This document shows, one piece after another, positions 1-10,753 of a stretch of 64,000 nt of DNA. Position 1 is the first letter of the stretch; each line of letters begins with the position of its first letter. The position numbers and the translations under genes are program-made. The notes beneath the pieces were generated by a model. It had not been told where the DNA came from and searched no databases. It saw nothing but the letters and a program-made list of their open reading frames with translations. This DNA comes from an uncultured Crocinitomix sp. Lineage in GTDB: Bacteria; Bacteroidota; Bacteroidia; Flavobacteriales_D; Crocinitomicaceae. The stretch is from contig CAJQHR010000004.1 in assembly GCA_905478225.1 (NCBI GenBank), positions 91,369 to 155,368 on the forward strand. The letters run 5' to 3'.

Positions 1-982
1 TACGCACTCGAAGTCCTTTCCAAGGTGTGTTTTTACTGACAATAACTGGGCATCCATTTGCCCATGACTCCACTATGGCATGGCCATAATTTTCATGCAT
101 GGTTGGTAATATAAAATAGTCGGCGTATAAAAAAGTGGTTGGCACTAATGCTGGATTTAATGGTCCTTTATATTCAATAGACACATTGCCATAATCTTTG
201 ATATTATTTTTTAACTTTTTAAAATAAGCCTCATCCTCAATATTTCCATAAATATGGAATTCTACTTTTTGATCTGTTTTGACTGCTTTTATTGCCTCTA
301 CAGCTAAGTGCAAGTTTTTCTTAATTGCAATTCTGCTAATAAATAGAAACCTTATTAAGCCGGTATTTCTCTTTTCGACAATATCCTCTAATAACAATTG
401 TTGAGCTGTTGGAATATTTTGCGCGACTACAATCTCGGCGCTAGAGCCATATGCTGCTCGAATTTCCTTTTCTTCCTCTAAAGTGGAGGCATGCCATGTA
501 ACACGCTTATAGAATCGCATTAATTTGGTAATTCGTAAAAAGAGTGATTTTTTAACTTTCTTTATTTCTAGCGCACCTGCACCCAACATTCCCCTCGGGG
601 CAATTATAATTGGAATTTTCTTAACCAATGACATGGGTACCAGGGTATACAACTTAGAAAATAGACTATTCAAATAAAGGATATCTGGATCAATTTCAAG
701 AATATTTCCCTTAATTGCTGCAGATTTCATATTGCCACGACTCATATACTTAATCATGACGCCATCTTTATCAAACCATTGATCCAATTCAATATCTGGG
801 TATGGTTCAGTTTCGCCCAAATCAAAGGCGCTGGTTAATACATAAAACTCAAATTCGTCTTTTAGCGCATTCACAATATTTGCTACTGAACGTATGGGTC
901 CACCAGCCTTAAAGCCTGGTTCGTACCAATCCATACAGATTAAAATCCGCTTTTGTTTTTTGTCTTTACCCTGTGATTCCAT
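1..982 (-). CDS. Glycosyltransferase (GT4/GT1-like), C-terminus truncated by window edge
   Basis: Reverse-strand reading from ATG at 982: MESQGKDKKQKRILICMDWYEPGFKAGGPIRSVANIV...PRGMLGAGALEIKK...FISRIAIKKNLHLAVEAI...HENYGHAIVESWANGCPVIVSKNTPW; open to base 1. Not in the ORF track because it runs off the edge. Confidence 0.85.
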   Translation of the reverse strand, partial: MESQGKDKKQKRILICMDWYEPGFKAGGPIRSVANIVNALKDEFEFYVLTSAFDLGETEPYPDIELDQWFDKDGVMIKYMSRGNMKSAAIKGNILEIDPDILYLNSLFSKLYTLVPMSLVKKIPIIIAPRGMLGAGALEIKKVKKSLFLRITKLMRFYKRVTWHASTLEEEKEIRAAYGSSAEIVVAQNIPTAQQLLLEDIVEKRNTGLIRFLFISRIAIKKNLHLAVEAIKAVKTDQKVEFHIYGNIEDEAYFKKLKNNIKDYGNVSIEYKGPLNPALVPTTFLYADYFILPTMHENYGHAIVESWANGCPVIVSKNTPWKGLRVR

Positions 983-2843
983 TTTCTTTAATCCAATCTC
1001 CTAAGCTCACCAACGGCCAAATTCTTGACCAAGTGACACGCTTATTGTTGTTTAAAAACTGCTTCCAGTAATTGTCGATCCCTTTCTCTCTAAAATAGGA
1101 AATCTTTTTTAATTCATTCAATCGCTCCTCACAAAACTCTTTTAGTTCTTGCTTCATCCACGTTTCATATGGCAAAACAAAACCCATTTTTTTACGGTTA
1201 TGTATTTCCTCAGGTATTAAATGCTGGAACGAATCTACCAATAATTTTTTTGGTGTAATTGGTTTTTTAATCGCGTCTCGAATACCTAAAACATAAGATA
1301 CCAATTCGTGATCTAAAAAAGGAACTCTCACCTCTAAGCCATTTGCCATACTCATTTGGTCCGCATCACGCAACAATACGTTTTGCATATATGTTGTCAT
1401 TTCTGCAACAGAAATACGACTCAGAGGTTGTAAACCCCACCCTTGTTTTTTAAACCCAATAAGTTCATGTGTATCCATTAATACCCGGCTTTCTGGTAAA
1501 TTATTTGTCTTTAATAAACTAGTCACCTGGTCGTCCATAGACACTTGGCGGTAATATTGATATATATATTCTAAATCAAAAGTTGGTGATTTTAATATCT
1601 CCCTAATTTTGGCAGACTCAATGGTTCCTTTTATTGCGTGATTGAGGTTTCCCATTGGCTTGCGCATATAAACAGGAAAACTATATAACCATTTTTTAGA
1701 TTGCAAACTTGGCACTTGATTAAAGATACTATATCCTCCAAACAATTCATCTCCACCTAAACCTGAAAGTGCCATTTTTATGCCCACTTCCTTTGTCTTT
1801 TTAGAAACAACAAAAGTGTTTAAACCATCACCACTGGGATGATCCATAAACTTAAAAGCTGTTGGAATAAGCTCTTTAAATTCATCAACCCCCAACTCTA
1901 TTTCATGGTGATTCGTTTTGTAAAGATCCGCAACTTGCTTGGCATATTTTGCCTCAGAAAACTCCTCCTCTTTAAATGATACGGAAAACGTATCGATTTT
2001 TTGATCGTGTTTTTCACTCATCAATGCCACAATGATCGAACTGTCAATACCACCCGACAAAAATGCACCGAAAGGCACATCAGAAACCAACCTACGTTCA
2101 ACACTTTCGCTCAATTTATTCTGAACCTGGTCTTGAACATCACTCAACGAGTTGCTCGCTTTATAAAAATCTTTAGTTGGATTCCAATACGTTTTAAACT
2201 TCGGTTCCATCTCCTCACTCAAGGTGATTTGTTGCCCTGGCATGAGCATAAAAAGACCTTCTATAATTGTATAAGGCGCATGTACCGTTTGGTAACGCAG
2301 ATAATCAACTAATCCTTCTTCTGAAATTTTTCGATTTACCAAATTTGACGCTAAAATGGATTTGATTGATGAAGAAAAAATAATTTCATCATTGTTCAAT
2401 ACATAATAGAGGGGCTTAATTCCCAAACGATCGCGCGCAATAAATAATTTTTTATCTACTGTGTCCCAAATGGCAAAAGCAAACATTCCATTAAACATGC
2501 GCAAACAATTTTCGCCGTATTTAATATAAGCGGCAAGTACCACTTCAGTATCACTTGTTGTAGTAAAAGGGTAATCAGTTAACTCGGCTTTTATGGATTT
2601 AAAATTATAAACCTCACCATTAAAAACCATGATATAGCGTCCGTCGTGCGATTTAAAAGGCTGGTTAGATTGTTCCGTTGGGTCAAGAATTGCAAGGCGT
2701 CTATGTCCTAAAAAAATATGATCGTCTGTAAATATGCCCTCAGCATATGGTCCGCGCTGTGCAAGTGCATCATTCATTTTGGCAATTATATTCGGATCAT
2801 ACGAATTGCCAGAGAATTTATAAACACCATTGATTCCGCACAT
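966..2843 (-). CDS. asnB: Asparagine synthase (glutamine-hydrolysing)
   Basis: MCGINGVYKF N-terminal Cys nucleophile of class II amidotransferase; SGGIDSS PP-loop; LSGLGGDELFGGY. Overlaps the downstream glycosyltransferase by 17 bp. Confidence 0.95.
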   Translation of the reverse strand: MCGINGVYKFSGNSYDPNIIAKMNDALAQRGPYAEGIFTDDHIFLGHRRLAILDPTEQSNQPFKSHDGRYIMVFNGEVYNFKSIKAELTDYPFTTTSDTEVVLAAYIKYGENCLRMFNGMFAFAIWDTVDKKLFIARDRLGIKPLYYVLNNDEIIFSSSIKSILASNLVNRKISEEGLVDYLRYQTVHAPYTIIEGLFMLMPGQQITLSEEMEPKFKTYWNPTKDFYKASNSLSDVQDQVQNKLSESVERRLVSDVPFGAFLSGGIDSSIIVALMSEKHDQKIDTFSVSFKEEEFSEAKYAKQVADLYKTNHHEIELGVDEFKELIPTAFKFMDHPSGDGLNTFVVSKKTKEVGIKMALSGLGGDELFGGYSIFNQVPSLQSKKWLYSFPVYMRKPMGNLNHAIKGTIESAKIREILKSPTFDLEYIYQYYRQVSMDDQVTSLLKTNNLPESRVLMDTHELIGFKKQGWGLQPLSRISVAEMTTYMQNVLLRDADQMSMANGLEVRVPFLDHELVSYVLGIRDAIKKPITPKKLLVDSFQHLIPEEIHNRKKMGFVLPYETWMKQELKEFCEERLNELKKISYFREKGIDNYWKQFLNNNKRVTWSRIWPLVSLGDWIKENGITG

Positions 2844-3003
2844 AATTTTATACCCTTTGCTTTTTTGATTTTTTACGTCTAAAAACGGATTTTAATAGCC
2901 GCATCTCCGCGTAAAATTACATAGTTTTATTGAGATTCAGACTTGCACTGGATTAAAATAATTTCTTACTTTAGCATACATCTATTAAATCGATTTAAAT
3001 TAA

Positions 3004-4425
3004 GTGACTGAAAAAAAGCAATCAACAGTTTTCGCATTTATAATTATTACCGTTTTGTTCTTTCTTTGGGGAGGAATAACGTCCATAAATGACGTTTTAA
3101 TTGATAATTATAAAACGCTACATGAGCTGACCGATTTGCAATCAATGTATATTTTGCTTGCTTTTTTTGGTGCCTATGGCATTGGTTCATTTGCTTATTA
3201 TCTGTATTCGCAAAGTTATGGAGACCCTATTAATAAATTAGGCTATAAAAAAGGAATATTAATGGGCTTATTTGTTGCAGGAATTGGCTGCCTCTCTTTA
3301 TACCCATTATCTGCCACGGGAAACTATTACGCTTGTTTAAGTTCGTTTTTTGTAATTGGATTGGGATTAACACTACTCCAAATTTCTTGCAACCCTTATA
3401 TTGCAATTCTAGGATCAGACGATTCTGCCAGTTCACGATTAAATTTATCACAAGGTTTTAATTCACTAGGAACAACTGTTGGACCTTTAATTGCAGGTTA
3501 TCTTATACTAAGTTACGCTTCAAAAACAGCGGCAATTCAAGACTTGTATTTGTATTGCGGTATATTGTTCTTTCTTTTTGCTTTTCTATTATTGGGGATT
3601 AAGTTGCCCGACTATAAATCAACCGAAGCAGTTAAGTTGGAAGGCAGTGCATTTCAATTTTCACATTTAAAAGCTGGTATGCTCGCCATTTTCTTTTACG
3701 TGGGCGCGGAAGTAATGATTGGTGGTAAAATTATGGCCTACATAAAATTACCTGAAATTGGTAATTTATCGCAGTCTGACGCCGTTTCCTACTTGGGGAT
3801 TTATTGGGGAGGCGCTATGATAGGGCGACTAGCTATTTCAGTTATTTCAAGTCGAAAATTTGATTTGACCAAGAAAATATTCTACGGTTTCATTACAGTT
3901 CTAATTACCTACTTAGCCATTGTCCTATTTATTTCAACTAAAGAAATTATATCCAAGGCAGACGCTGGCGCACAAACCAATGGGGTTATAAGCATTTTTA
4001 AAGAAACATTTTATGAAATTAGGCACATAGGTTGGTTCATTGCCATTCAATTTATTCTGATGTTGGTTTTTAGAAAATCAAGTGGAAAACTACTTGGTAT
4101 ATTCGCTGCACTAATTATTGCTTCCCTATTAATTGCATTTTTTGTGGAAGGAAAAATAGCATTGTGGTGCATCTTAGGCATAGGGTTATTTAACTCTATA
4201 ATGTGGTCAAATATATTTACCTTATCAATTGTTGGTTTAAACGAATACACCAGTCAAGGATCATCATTATTAATTATTATGATTATTGGAGGAGCGATTC
4301 TTCCACTCGGAATGGGCTGGCTTTCAGACACTTTTGAAAGCATAAAAATCGGCTTTCTTTTTCCAATTATTTCTTATCTTTACATCTTATACTTCGGTTT
4401 ATACGGAAGCAGAACAAAGCATTAA
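3004..4425 (+). CDS. MFS sugar transporter (FucP / glucose-galactose type)
   Basis: Multi-TM protein, FFLWGGITSINDVLI motif of the FHS family; GTG start; followed 3 bp later by a ROK kinase. Confidence 0.85.
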   Translation: MTEKKQSTVFAFIIITVLFFLWGGITSINDVLIDNYKTLHELTDLQSMYILLAFFGAYGIGSFAYYLYSQSYGDPINKLGYKKGILMGLFVAGIGCLSLYPLSATGNYYACLSSFFVIGLGLTLLQISCNPYIAILGSDDSASSRLNLSQGFNSLGTTVGPLIAGYLILSYASKTAAIQDLYLYCGILFFLFAFLLLGIKLPDYKSTEAVKLEGSAFQFSHLKAGMLAIFFYVGAEVMIGGKIMAYIKLPEIGNLSQSDAVSYLGIYWGGAMIGRLAISVISSRKFDLTKKIFYGFITVLITYLAIVLFISTKEIISKADAGAQTNGVISIFKETFYEIRHIGWFIAIQFILMLVFRKSSGKLLGIFAALIIASLLIAFFVEGKIALWCILGIGLFNSIMWSNIFTLSIVGLNEYTSQGSSLLIIMIIGGAILPLGMGWLSDTFESIKIGFLFPIISYLYILYFGLYGSRTKH

Positions 4426-4428
4426 TTT

Positions 4429-5373
4429 ATGAGCAACTATTTAGGAATTGATATTGGGGGGACGAACATTTGTTATGGCATTGTAAACGCTGAAGGCGAA
4501 TTTCTCTATGAAAATACCATTAAAACCGAAACCGTTGAAACTGCCGAAGCATTAGCGGATCAGATTTACAAAGACGTTAAAAAGAAAGCGAAGTTCGTAG
4601 GGATTGGTATTGGGGCTCCAAGTGTAAATGAAAAAACCCAATCCATTGAATTTGCGCCCAATCTAAATTGGGGTGATATTATTTCTTTAGACGAAATTTT
4701 CAATACAAAATTTGATTTAGAAGTGAATGCCGTGAATGATGCAAATGCAGCAGCTATTGGTGAAAAATGCTATGGTGAAGCCACTGAAATGGAAAACTTT
4801 GCGGTGATTACGTTGGGAACAGGCATTGGACTTGGCATGTATATCAACAATAACTTAGTTACAGGTTCAAACGGATTAGCCGGGGAATTAGGACATACGG
4901 TTGTAAGAAGAGATGGACGCGAATGCAATTGCGGAAACTTTGGGTGTTTAGAAACTTATATTGCAAAAGACGGTATAGTTCGCACGGCAAAAGAAAAACT
5001 AGAATTCAGTAGTGGTGGATCAATGCTCAACAATATATCACCAAGTGACCTTTCTCCAACAGAAGTATTTAAAGCAGCAAGAAAAGAGGACCCCGTTTCG
5101 TTAGAAGTAGTTGATACAGTAACACGCGACTTGGCCTTTGCAATTTCTAATCTTATTAATATTTTGGACTTAGAATGTGTTTTTCTTTCAGGAGGAATTT
5201 CAAAAAATGGCAACTTGTTAAAACGCAAAACAGAAAAACACCTAAAAATGAACGTTTTACCGAACCTACGAGACAAGTCGTTACTTAAAATATCTTCACT
5301 AAACGAAAAAAATAGTGGGATTTTAGGAGCTGTCGCTTCCATCCATTCAAAAATGGCTATTCTCATCAACTAA
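4429..5373 (+). CDS. ROK family sugar kinase (glucokinase-like)
   Basis: LGIDIGGTNICYGIV; GTGIGLGMYINNNLVTGSNGLAGELGHTVV; ROK Zn motif ECNCGNFGCLETYI. Confidence 0.92.
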   Translation: MSNYLGIDIGGTNICYGIVNAEGEFLYENTIKTETVETAEALADQIYKDVKKKAKFVGIGIGAPSVNEKTQSIEFAPNLNWGDIISLDEIFNTKFDLEVNAVNDANAAAIGEKCYGEATEMENFAVITLGTGIGLGMYINNNLVTGSNGLAGELGHTVVRRDGRECNCGNFGCLETYIAKDGIVRTAKEKLEFSSGGSMLNNISPSDLSPTEVFKAARKEDPVSLEVVDTVTRDLAFAISNLINILDLECVFLSGGISKNGNLLKRKTEKHLKMNVLPNLRDKSLLKISSLNEKNSGILGAVASIHSKMAILIN

Positions 5374-5384
5374 TAAAAAACTTT

Positions 5385-8282
5385 ATGGGACGAATTCTCG
5401 GCGTACTATTGGGAATTTTATGTACGGCTACATTTGCGCAAGAAAAAGCCCTGCATGAATATGTAAACCCATTTATTGGAACTGGTGGACACGGACATAC
5501 ATATCCCGGCGTTTCGGCTCCCTTTGGAATGATGCAACTCTCTCCAGATTCAAGACTTGATGGCTGGGATGGTTGCGGAGGTTATCATTATTCAGATTCT
5601 GTAATCTATGGTTTTAGTCATACCCATTTGAGCGGAACAGGTGTTTCGGACTATGGTGATTTGCTCATTATGCCGTTTACAGGAACACCAAGCTGGGAAA
5701 ATGGCAGCGAAAAATCAAACGAAGGGTACGGTTCTAATTTTAGTCATGACAATGAAAAGGCAAATGCCGGAAGTTATTCTGTATTCTTAACAGATGATAA
5801 AATCAATGTAGAATTAACATCTACCCAGCGTTGTGGTATGCATCAATACACCTATCCTGAATGGGAAACCAAAAAGGTAATCATTGATCTTGAACACAGA
5901 GATATGTTGTTAGATTCAGATTTGATTCTATTGAACGACTCCACCCTAATGGGGAAACGCATTTCAAAAGCCTGGGCAACTGAACAACATTTTTACTTCA
6001 CAATTCAATTTTCTGAAGCCGCCAAAAAAACGTCATTTCAAAAGAGTGACGCAGGAAAAGCCTCAAAACTAATGCTCGAATTTGGTCATGTCAATCCCGT
6101 TTTAACAGTTAAAGTTGGAATTTCGGCAGTAGATATGAATGGCGCCAAGAAGAATTTAAAGGCCGAAATGCCTGAATGGGATATTGCAAAATATCGAAAC
6201 GATTGCCAAACACTTTGGGATAAAGAACTAGGCAAAATTGAAGCAAATACGAATAGCCCATACATTAAAAGCACTTTTTACACCGCACTTTATCATTCCT
6301 TTCTAAATCCCAACGTTTTTTCAGATGTGGACGGAAGATACCGCGGAATGGACCAAAACATTCATACCGCTCGAAACCACAACCAATACACCGTTTTTTC
6401 GCTGTGGGATACCTTTAGAGCAACGCATCCGTTGTTCACAATTACACAACAAGAACGAACAAAAGATTTTATTCAAACATTCTTGGCACAATACAGACAA
6501 GGCAGAAGCTTGCCTATTTGGGAACTTTCAGGCAACTATACAGGCTGTATGATCGGATATCATTCCATTCCAGTAATTGTTGATGCTTATGTAAAAGGAA
6601 TACGGGATTTTGATGCCGAATTAGCACTAACAGCAATGCGACATAGTGCAGAGCAATATCATCTTGGTTTAGAGGCGTATCGCAAACAAGGATATATCTC
6701 ATCCGAGGACGAATCTGAATCCGTTTCGAAAACATTAGAGTATGCTTATGATGATTGGTGTATTGCCGTATTTGCAGATTCATTGGGTCAAGATTCATTG
6801 GCAGATTATTATTATAAAAGAGCACAGTACTATAAAAACATCTTTAATTCTGAAAGCCTGTTTATGCAGCCCCGTTATAATGGTGGTTGGAAAATAGGGT
6901 TTAAACCTGATGAAGTTACGTTTGATTATACAGAGGCAAACTCTTGGCAATATTCTTTATTTGTGCCGCAAGATACAGATGGCTTAATTGATTTATTAGG
7001 TGGCCGAGATAGTTTAGAGAATTGGTTGGATCGATTGTTCACCGTATCATCCGAAACTAGCGGACGGAATCAAGCAGACATTACTGGATTAATTGGTCAA
7101 TACGCGCACGGTAACGAACCAAGCCATCACATGGCTTATTTGTACAACTTCACAAAGTCGCCTTGGAAAGGTCAAGAAAAAATTGGGCAAATCATGCACT
7201 CATTATACAATTCTAATCCTGATGGTTTGAGTGGCAATGAGGACTGCGGTCAAATGTCTTCGTGGTACGTTCTTAGTGCCATGGGCTTTTATTCTTTTGC
7301 TCCTGGATCTGATGTTTACTTAACTGGAACACCCATGTTAGATTCTGCCAAACTACATTTAGAAAACGGCAACGACTTTGCTATGAAACGCATCAATTAC
7401 ATTGCCGGTAACGTATATGTAAAAGCCATATTCCTAAACGGTGATAAATTAAATCGCAATTTTATTTATCACCATGAAATTATGAATGGAGGAGAATTAT
7501 TATTTGAAATGGGTGACAGGCCAGCAGCACCAGCTTCAGAATTCCCGACTTCATCCGTTGCCAAATCTCCCCTGCTCCCTTCGCCCGTGTTTTCAGATGC
7601 AACACCTTCATTTGAAAAGAAAACTAGAATTGGCATAAATCCCAACACTTCGGACCCTGTATTGATGCATTACACTCTTGACGGCTCTAATCCGACAAAG
7701 AAATCAAAAGTTTATAAAAAACCCATTAAGCTCAAAAAATCAACTTTAATTAAAGTGCGGTCTTTTGCAAATGGACAAAGTAGTTTTGCAGTTGAAGGAG
7801 ATTTCAAGCGTGTTAATGCAAATTGGGACATTCAAGTCGGATCAGAATACGCCAATCAATACGCTGCCGGCGGCGACCGTGCTTTGATAGATCAAATTAG
7901 AGGTGGCAATGATTTTAGAACTGGTGCTTGGCAAGGTTACTATGACACCGATCTCGAAGTATCGATCGACTTTAAAAAGAAGAAAAAAATCGAATCCATA
8001 CAAATGCGTTTCTTACAGGATATTCGTTCATGGGTTTGGTTTCCGTCAGAAGTCACCTTCATGATTTCAGACGACGGCAAAAATTGGTACCCTATTCATA
8101 CCGCTAAAAACACTGCTCCAATAGATGAATACGGTTCAATCACCCAAGAATTTGGTTTTGAAAAAGTCTTAAAAACGCAATATCTAAAAGTTACTGCAAA
8201 GAACAGAGGTATTTGCCCTGATTGGCATTTGGGCGCCGGGAATCCGACATGGATTTTTGCAGATGAGATTATGGTCAATTAG
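5385..8282 (+). CDS. GH92 family glycosyl hydrolase (alpha-1,2-mannosidase type), secreted, with C-terminal carbohydrate-binding region
   Basis: Signal peptide; YVNPFIGTGGHGHTYPGVSAPFGMMQLSPD; GFSHTHLSGTG; GNEDCGQMSSWYVLSAMGFY; C-terminal F5/8C-like domain. Confidence 0.93.
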   Translation: MGRILGVLLGILCTATFAQEKALHEYVNPFIGTGGHGHTYPGVSAPFGMMQLSPDSRLDGWDGCGGYHYSDSVIYGFSHTHLSGTGVSDYGDLLIMPFTGTPSWENGSEKSNEGYGSNFSHDNEKANAGSYSVFLTDDKINVELTSTQRCGMHQYTYPEWETKKVIIDLEHRDMLLDSDLILLNDSTLMGKRISKAWATEQHFYFTIQFSEAAKKTSFQKSDAGKASKLMLEFGHVNPVLTVKVGISAVDMNGAKKNLKAEMPEWDIAKYRNDCQTLWDKELGKIEANTNSPYIKSTFYTALYHSFLNPNVFSDVDGRYRGMDQNIHTARNHNQYTVFSLWDTFRATHPLFTITQQERTKDFIQTFLAQYRQGRSLPIWELSGNYTGCMIGYHSIPVIVDAYVKGIRDFDAELALTAMRHSAEQYHLGLEAYRKQGYISSEDESESVSKTLEYAYDDWCIAVFADSLGQDSLADYYYKRAQYYKNIFNSESLFMQPRYNGGWKIGFKPDEVTFDYTEANSWQYSLFVPQDTDGLIDLLGGRDSLENWLDRLFTVSSETSGRNQADITGLIGQYAHGNEPSHHMAYLYNFTKSPWKGQEKIGQIMHSLYNSNPDGLSGNEDCGQMSSWYVLSAMGFYSFAPGSDVYLTGTPMLDSAKLHLENGNDFAMKRINYIAGNVYVKAIFLNGDKLNRNFIYHHEIMNGGELLFEMGDRPAAPASEFPTSSVAKSPLLPSPVFSDATPSFEKKTRIGINPNTSDPVLMHYTLDGSNPTKKSKVYKKPIKLKKSTLIKVRSFANGQSSFAVEGDFKRVNANWDIQVGSEYANQYAAGGDRALIDQIRGGNDFRTGAWQGYYDTDLEVSIDFKKKKKIESIQMRFLQDIRSWVWFPSEVTFMISDDGKNWYPIHTAKNTAPIDEYGSITQEFGFEKVLKTQYLKVTAKNRGICPDWHLGAGNPTWIFADEIMVN

Positions 8283-8388
8283 ACTCTAAACTAACACATA
8301 CCTCTTAATCACATTCACTTTCTTTCAAAATCGGATTCCTCATAAGCACAAACGGCACCCCAATCGCATTTTTACGGTATAATCAATA

Positions 8389-8410
8389 CAATACCTTTTT
8401 TTAGGTATTG
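8389..8410. promoter_or_regulatory. Inverted repeat CAATACCT-T6-AGGTATTG upstream of the imelysin operon (operator or hairpin)
   Basis: Perfect 8-bp inverted repeat with an all-T loop, about 70 bp upstream of the DUF4856 start. Confidence 0.45.
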
Positions 8411-8478
8411 CATTCCCATTTCATAGCCATTACATTTGCCGAAAGAAATTATTTAAAATTAATCTAAATAAGAATAAG

Positions 8479-9630
8479 ATGAAAAAAATGCGTTTCCTAC
8501 TGATTTTAATTGCGGCAACTTCAATTATAGCTTGCAAGAAAAAAGGATGTACAGACGAAACAGCTACTAACTATAGCGAAGAAGCAAAAAAAGATGATGG
8601 CACATGCGTTTATCCAGAACTTAGCATTCCTTCTACTTATTCGTTTACAGACACCTCAGGAAACAGCACCGTATCATTTGACGGACAAACCGATCGTTTA
8701 AATCAATTAGAGGAAATGGCGATTTATATGAAAGCCGGAACTGACCTCACACTTAATCCAGACATTTTAACAGCCATGTTTGAAAACGAAGGCGATAACG
8801 CCAACGATAATTTCAGCTTCTCCTCAACCAAACAATTAAAAAACAAATGCTTTGAAGTTGATGTTGCTTTATATGAAGGATATTTAACTTCACTTGCACT
8901 TGCCTCTGAAGATAATTCAGAAGTGGCTTCAAGCGGACAAGCAGGTGTATTAACATCTGGCACAAGCAAGTACTTATTTGCGGCTAATGGAATTGAATAT
9001 GCGCAAGTAATTGAGAAAGGATTAATGGGTGCCGTGTTCTTAAATCAAGCCTTAAACGTTTATTTCGGAGCAGACAAAATGAATGTTGACAATAGCTCTG
9101 CAGTAAGTGTAAGTGAAGGTAAATTTTACACTGAAATGGAACACCATTGGGATGAAGCCTTTGGATATTTTGGAGCTCCAATTGATTATCAAACAAATAC
9201 AGAAGATCTCAAATTTTGGACGAAGTACTATGATATTCAAGCCGCTGATTTAAGCCCAACACTTGTTATCATGAATTCCTTTTTAAAAGGAAGAGCGATT
9301 ATTTCGCAAGGTTTTGAAACATCTGAGCGTGACGAAGAAATTGAAAACATTCGTAAAGAATGGGAAAGACTTTCTGCGGCACAGGCCGTAACTTACTTAG
9401 AGGGCGCAGTTGAAAACTTTGGCACAGATAACGCTAAATTTTTGCACGAACTTTCTGAGGCTTATGCCTTTATTATTTGCTTAAAGTATGTAACACTTGA
9501 TACCCGTGTCATTAGCATAAGTCAAATTGAAAACTTGCGAGATGTAACTATCGGTAATGATTTTTGGGCAGTCACACTTTCAGACCTCAATTCGGCAATT
9601 GCTTCATTGAATTCTATTTACGGATTTTAA
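8479..9630 (+). CDS. DUF4856 domain-containing lipoprotein
   Basis: Lipobox-type N-terminus (IIACKKKGCTDETATNYSEEAKKDDGTC); helical body as in DUF4856 proteins; immediately upstream of imelysin. Confidence 0.8.
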   Translation: MKKMRFLLILIAATSIIACKKKGCTDETATNYSEEAKKDDGTCVYPELSIPSTYSFTDTSGNSTVSFDGQTDRLNQLEEMAIYMKAGTDLTLNPDILTAMFENEGDNANDNFSFSSTKQLKNKCFEVDVALYEGYLTSLALASEDNSEVASSGQAGVLTSGTSKYLFAANGIEYAQVIEKGLMGAVFLNQALNVYFGADKMNVDNSSAVSVSEGKFYTEMEHHWDEAFGYFGAPIDYQTNTEDLKFWTKYYDIQAADLSPTLVIMNSFLKGRAIISQGFETSERDEEIENIRKEWERLSAAQAVTYLEGAVENFGTDNAKFLHELSEAYAFIICLKYVTLDTRVISISQIENLRDVTIGNDFWAVTLSDLNSAIASLNSIYGF

Positions 9631-9640
9631 CAGTTAAAAT

Positions 9641-10708
9641 ATGCGAATTTTAAGCTTTCTCTTTATCCTTTCAGTGTCGATTACAGCATGTAAAAAGCCG
9701 CCTGCACCTGAATTTGATCGCAGTGCGTTGCTCACCAATATGGCAGATGTGAAAATTAAACCAGCCCTGCTAGAATTCAGCGCACGTCTATCAAGCTTAT
9801 CTGCTGCCGAGACCGAATTTGAAAGCGCAACGAGTTTTGAAAATTTAAGTGGCTTGAGAAACGCCTTCAAACATGCCTATGCCCAATTACAGCGCATTAA
9901 AATGTATGATTTTGGACCTGTAGCAATTCATGGTATTAAGGCGAGTATGAATACCTACCCTACTGATTCCGCTAAAATCAATGCAAATATAGCAAGTGGG
10001 TCTTATACATTAGGTTCTGTTTCTAATGTTGATGCAATCGGCTTTCCTGCATTGGATTATTTGCTTTTCTTCGGGAGTGATATAGATGTCTTAAATCGGT
10101 TTACAGTTGACCCTGACGCCGAGAATACCATGACCTATTTAGGGGCATTAATCGCTAAAATGAATTTGGATTTAGCGCCTGTAACTTCCGAATGGAATAC
10201 GAGTTACACCTCTATTTTCAAGGAAGCAGACGGGACAGATATTGGCTCATCCATCAGTCTTTTATATAACGAATTTGTAAAAGATCTAGAATTATTGAAA
10301 AATGCAAAAATTGGTATTCCGGCAGGTTTCTTTAGTGGTGGAGAAACATTTGTTAACTATGTTGAGGCCTACTATTCTACAGAATCAAAAGCACTTGCTT
10401 TAGACAATATCGTCGCCTTAAAAGAAGTGTTTACAGGAGGAGACGGCATTGGATTTGATGATTATATGGACTTTGTTGATGAATCAGAAGACCTGCCCCT
10501 ATCCGCAAGTGAAATAACAGCACAATTTGATCTTTGCTTCACAAAAATTAATGCGCTTGGCGATCCTTTAAGTTCGGATATCCCGATTAATTATGCCGGA
10601 TTTAATGAAGCATTTCAAGAGATAAAAAAATTAGTGGCTTATGCCAAAACCGATATTCCAAATGCATTAGGTGTTTTAATTACATTTTCTGATACAGACG
10701 GAGATTAA
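9641..10708 (+). CDS. Imelysin family lipoprotein
   Basis: Lipoprotein signal (SITACKKPP); ...VDAIGFPALDYLLFFG... corresponds to the imelysin GxHxxE region; operon context. Confidence 0.82.
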   Translation: MRILSFLFILSVSITACKKPPAPEFDRSALLTNMADVKIKPALLEFSARLSSLSAAETEFESATSFENLSGLRNAFKHAYAQLQRIKMYDFGPVAIHGIKASMNTYPTDSAKINANIASGSYTLGSVSNVDAIGFPALDYLLFFGSDIDVLNRFTVDPDAENTMTYLGALIAKMNLDLAPVTSEWNTSYTSIFKEADGTDIGSSISLLYNEFVKDLELLKNAKIGIPAGFFSGGETFVNYVEAYYSTESKALALDNIVALKEVFTGGDGIGFDDYMDFVDESEDLPLSASEITAQFDLCFTKINALGDPLSSDIPINYAGFNEAFQEIKKLVAYAKTDIPNALGVLITFSDTDGD

Positions 10709-10716
10709 ACAGTTAG

Positions 10717-10731
10717 TCCGCACCATGCGGA
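10717..10731. other. Intercistronic hairpin TCCGCA-CCA-TGCGGA
   Basis: Perfect 6-bp stem, 3-nt loop, between the imelysin and TonB receptor genes. Confidence 0.4.
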
Positions 10732-10753
10732 TAAAATTTTAGCTTACGGATAA

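Noticed and set aside
2001-2312. 103-aa + strand ORF opposite asnB
   Set aside because: Lies entirely antisense to a strongly supported gene; composition is not protein-like.
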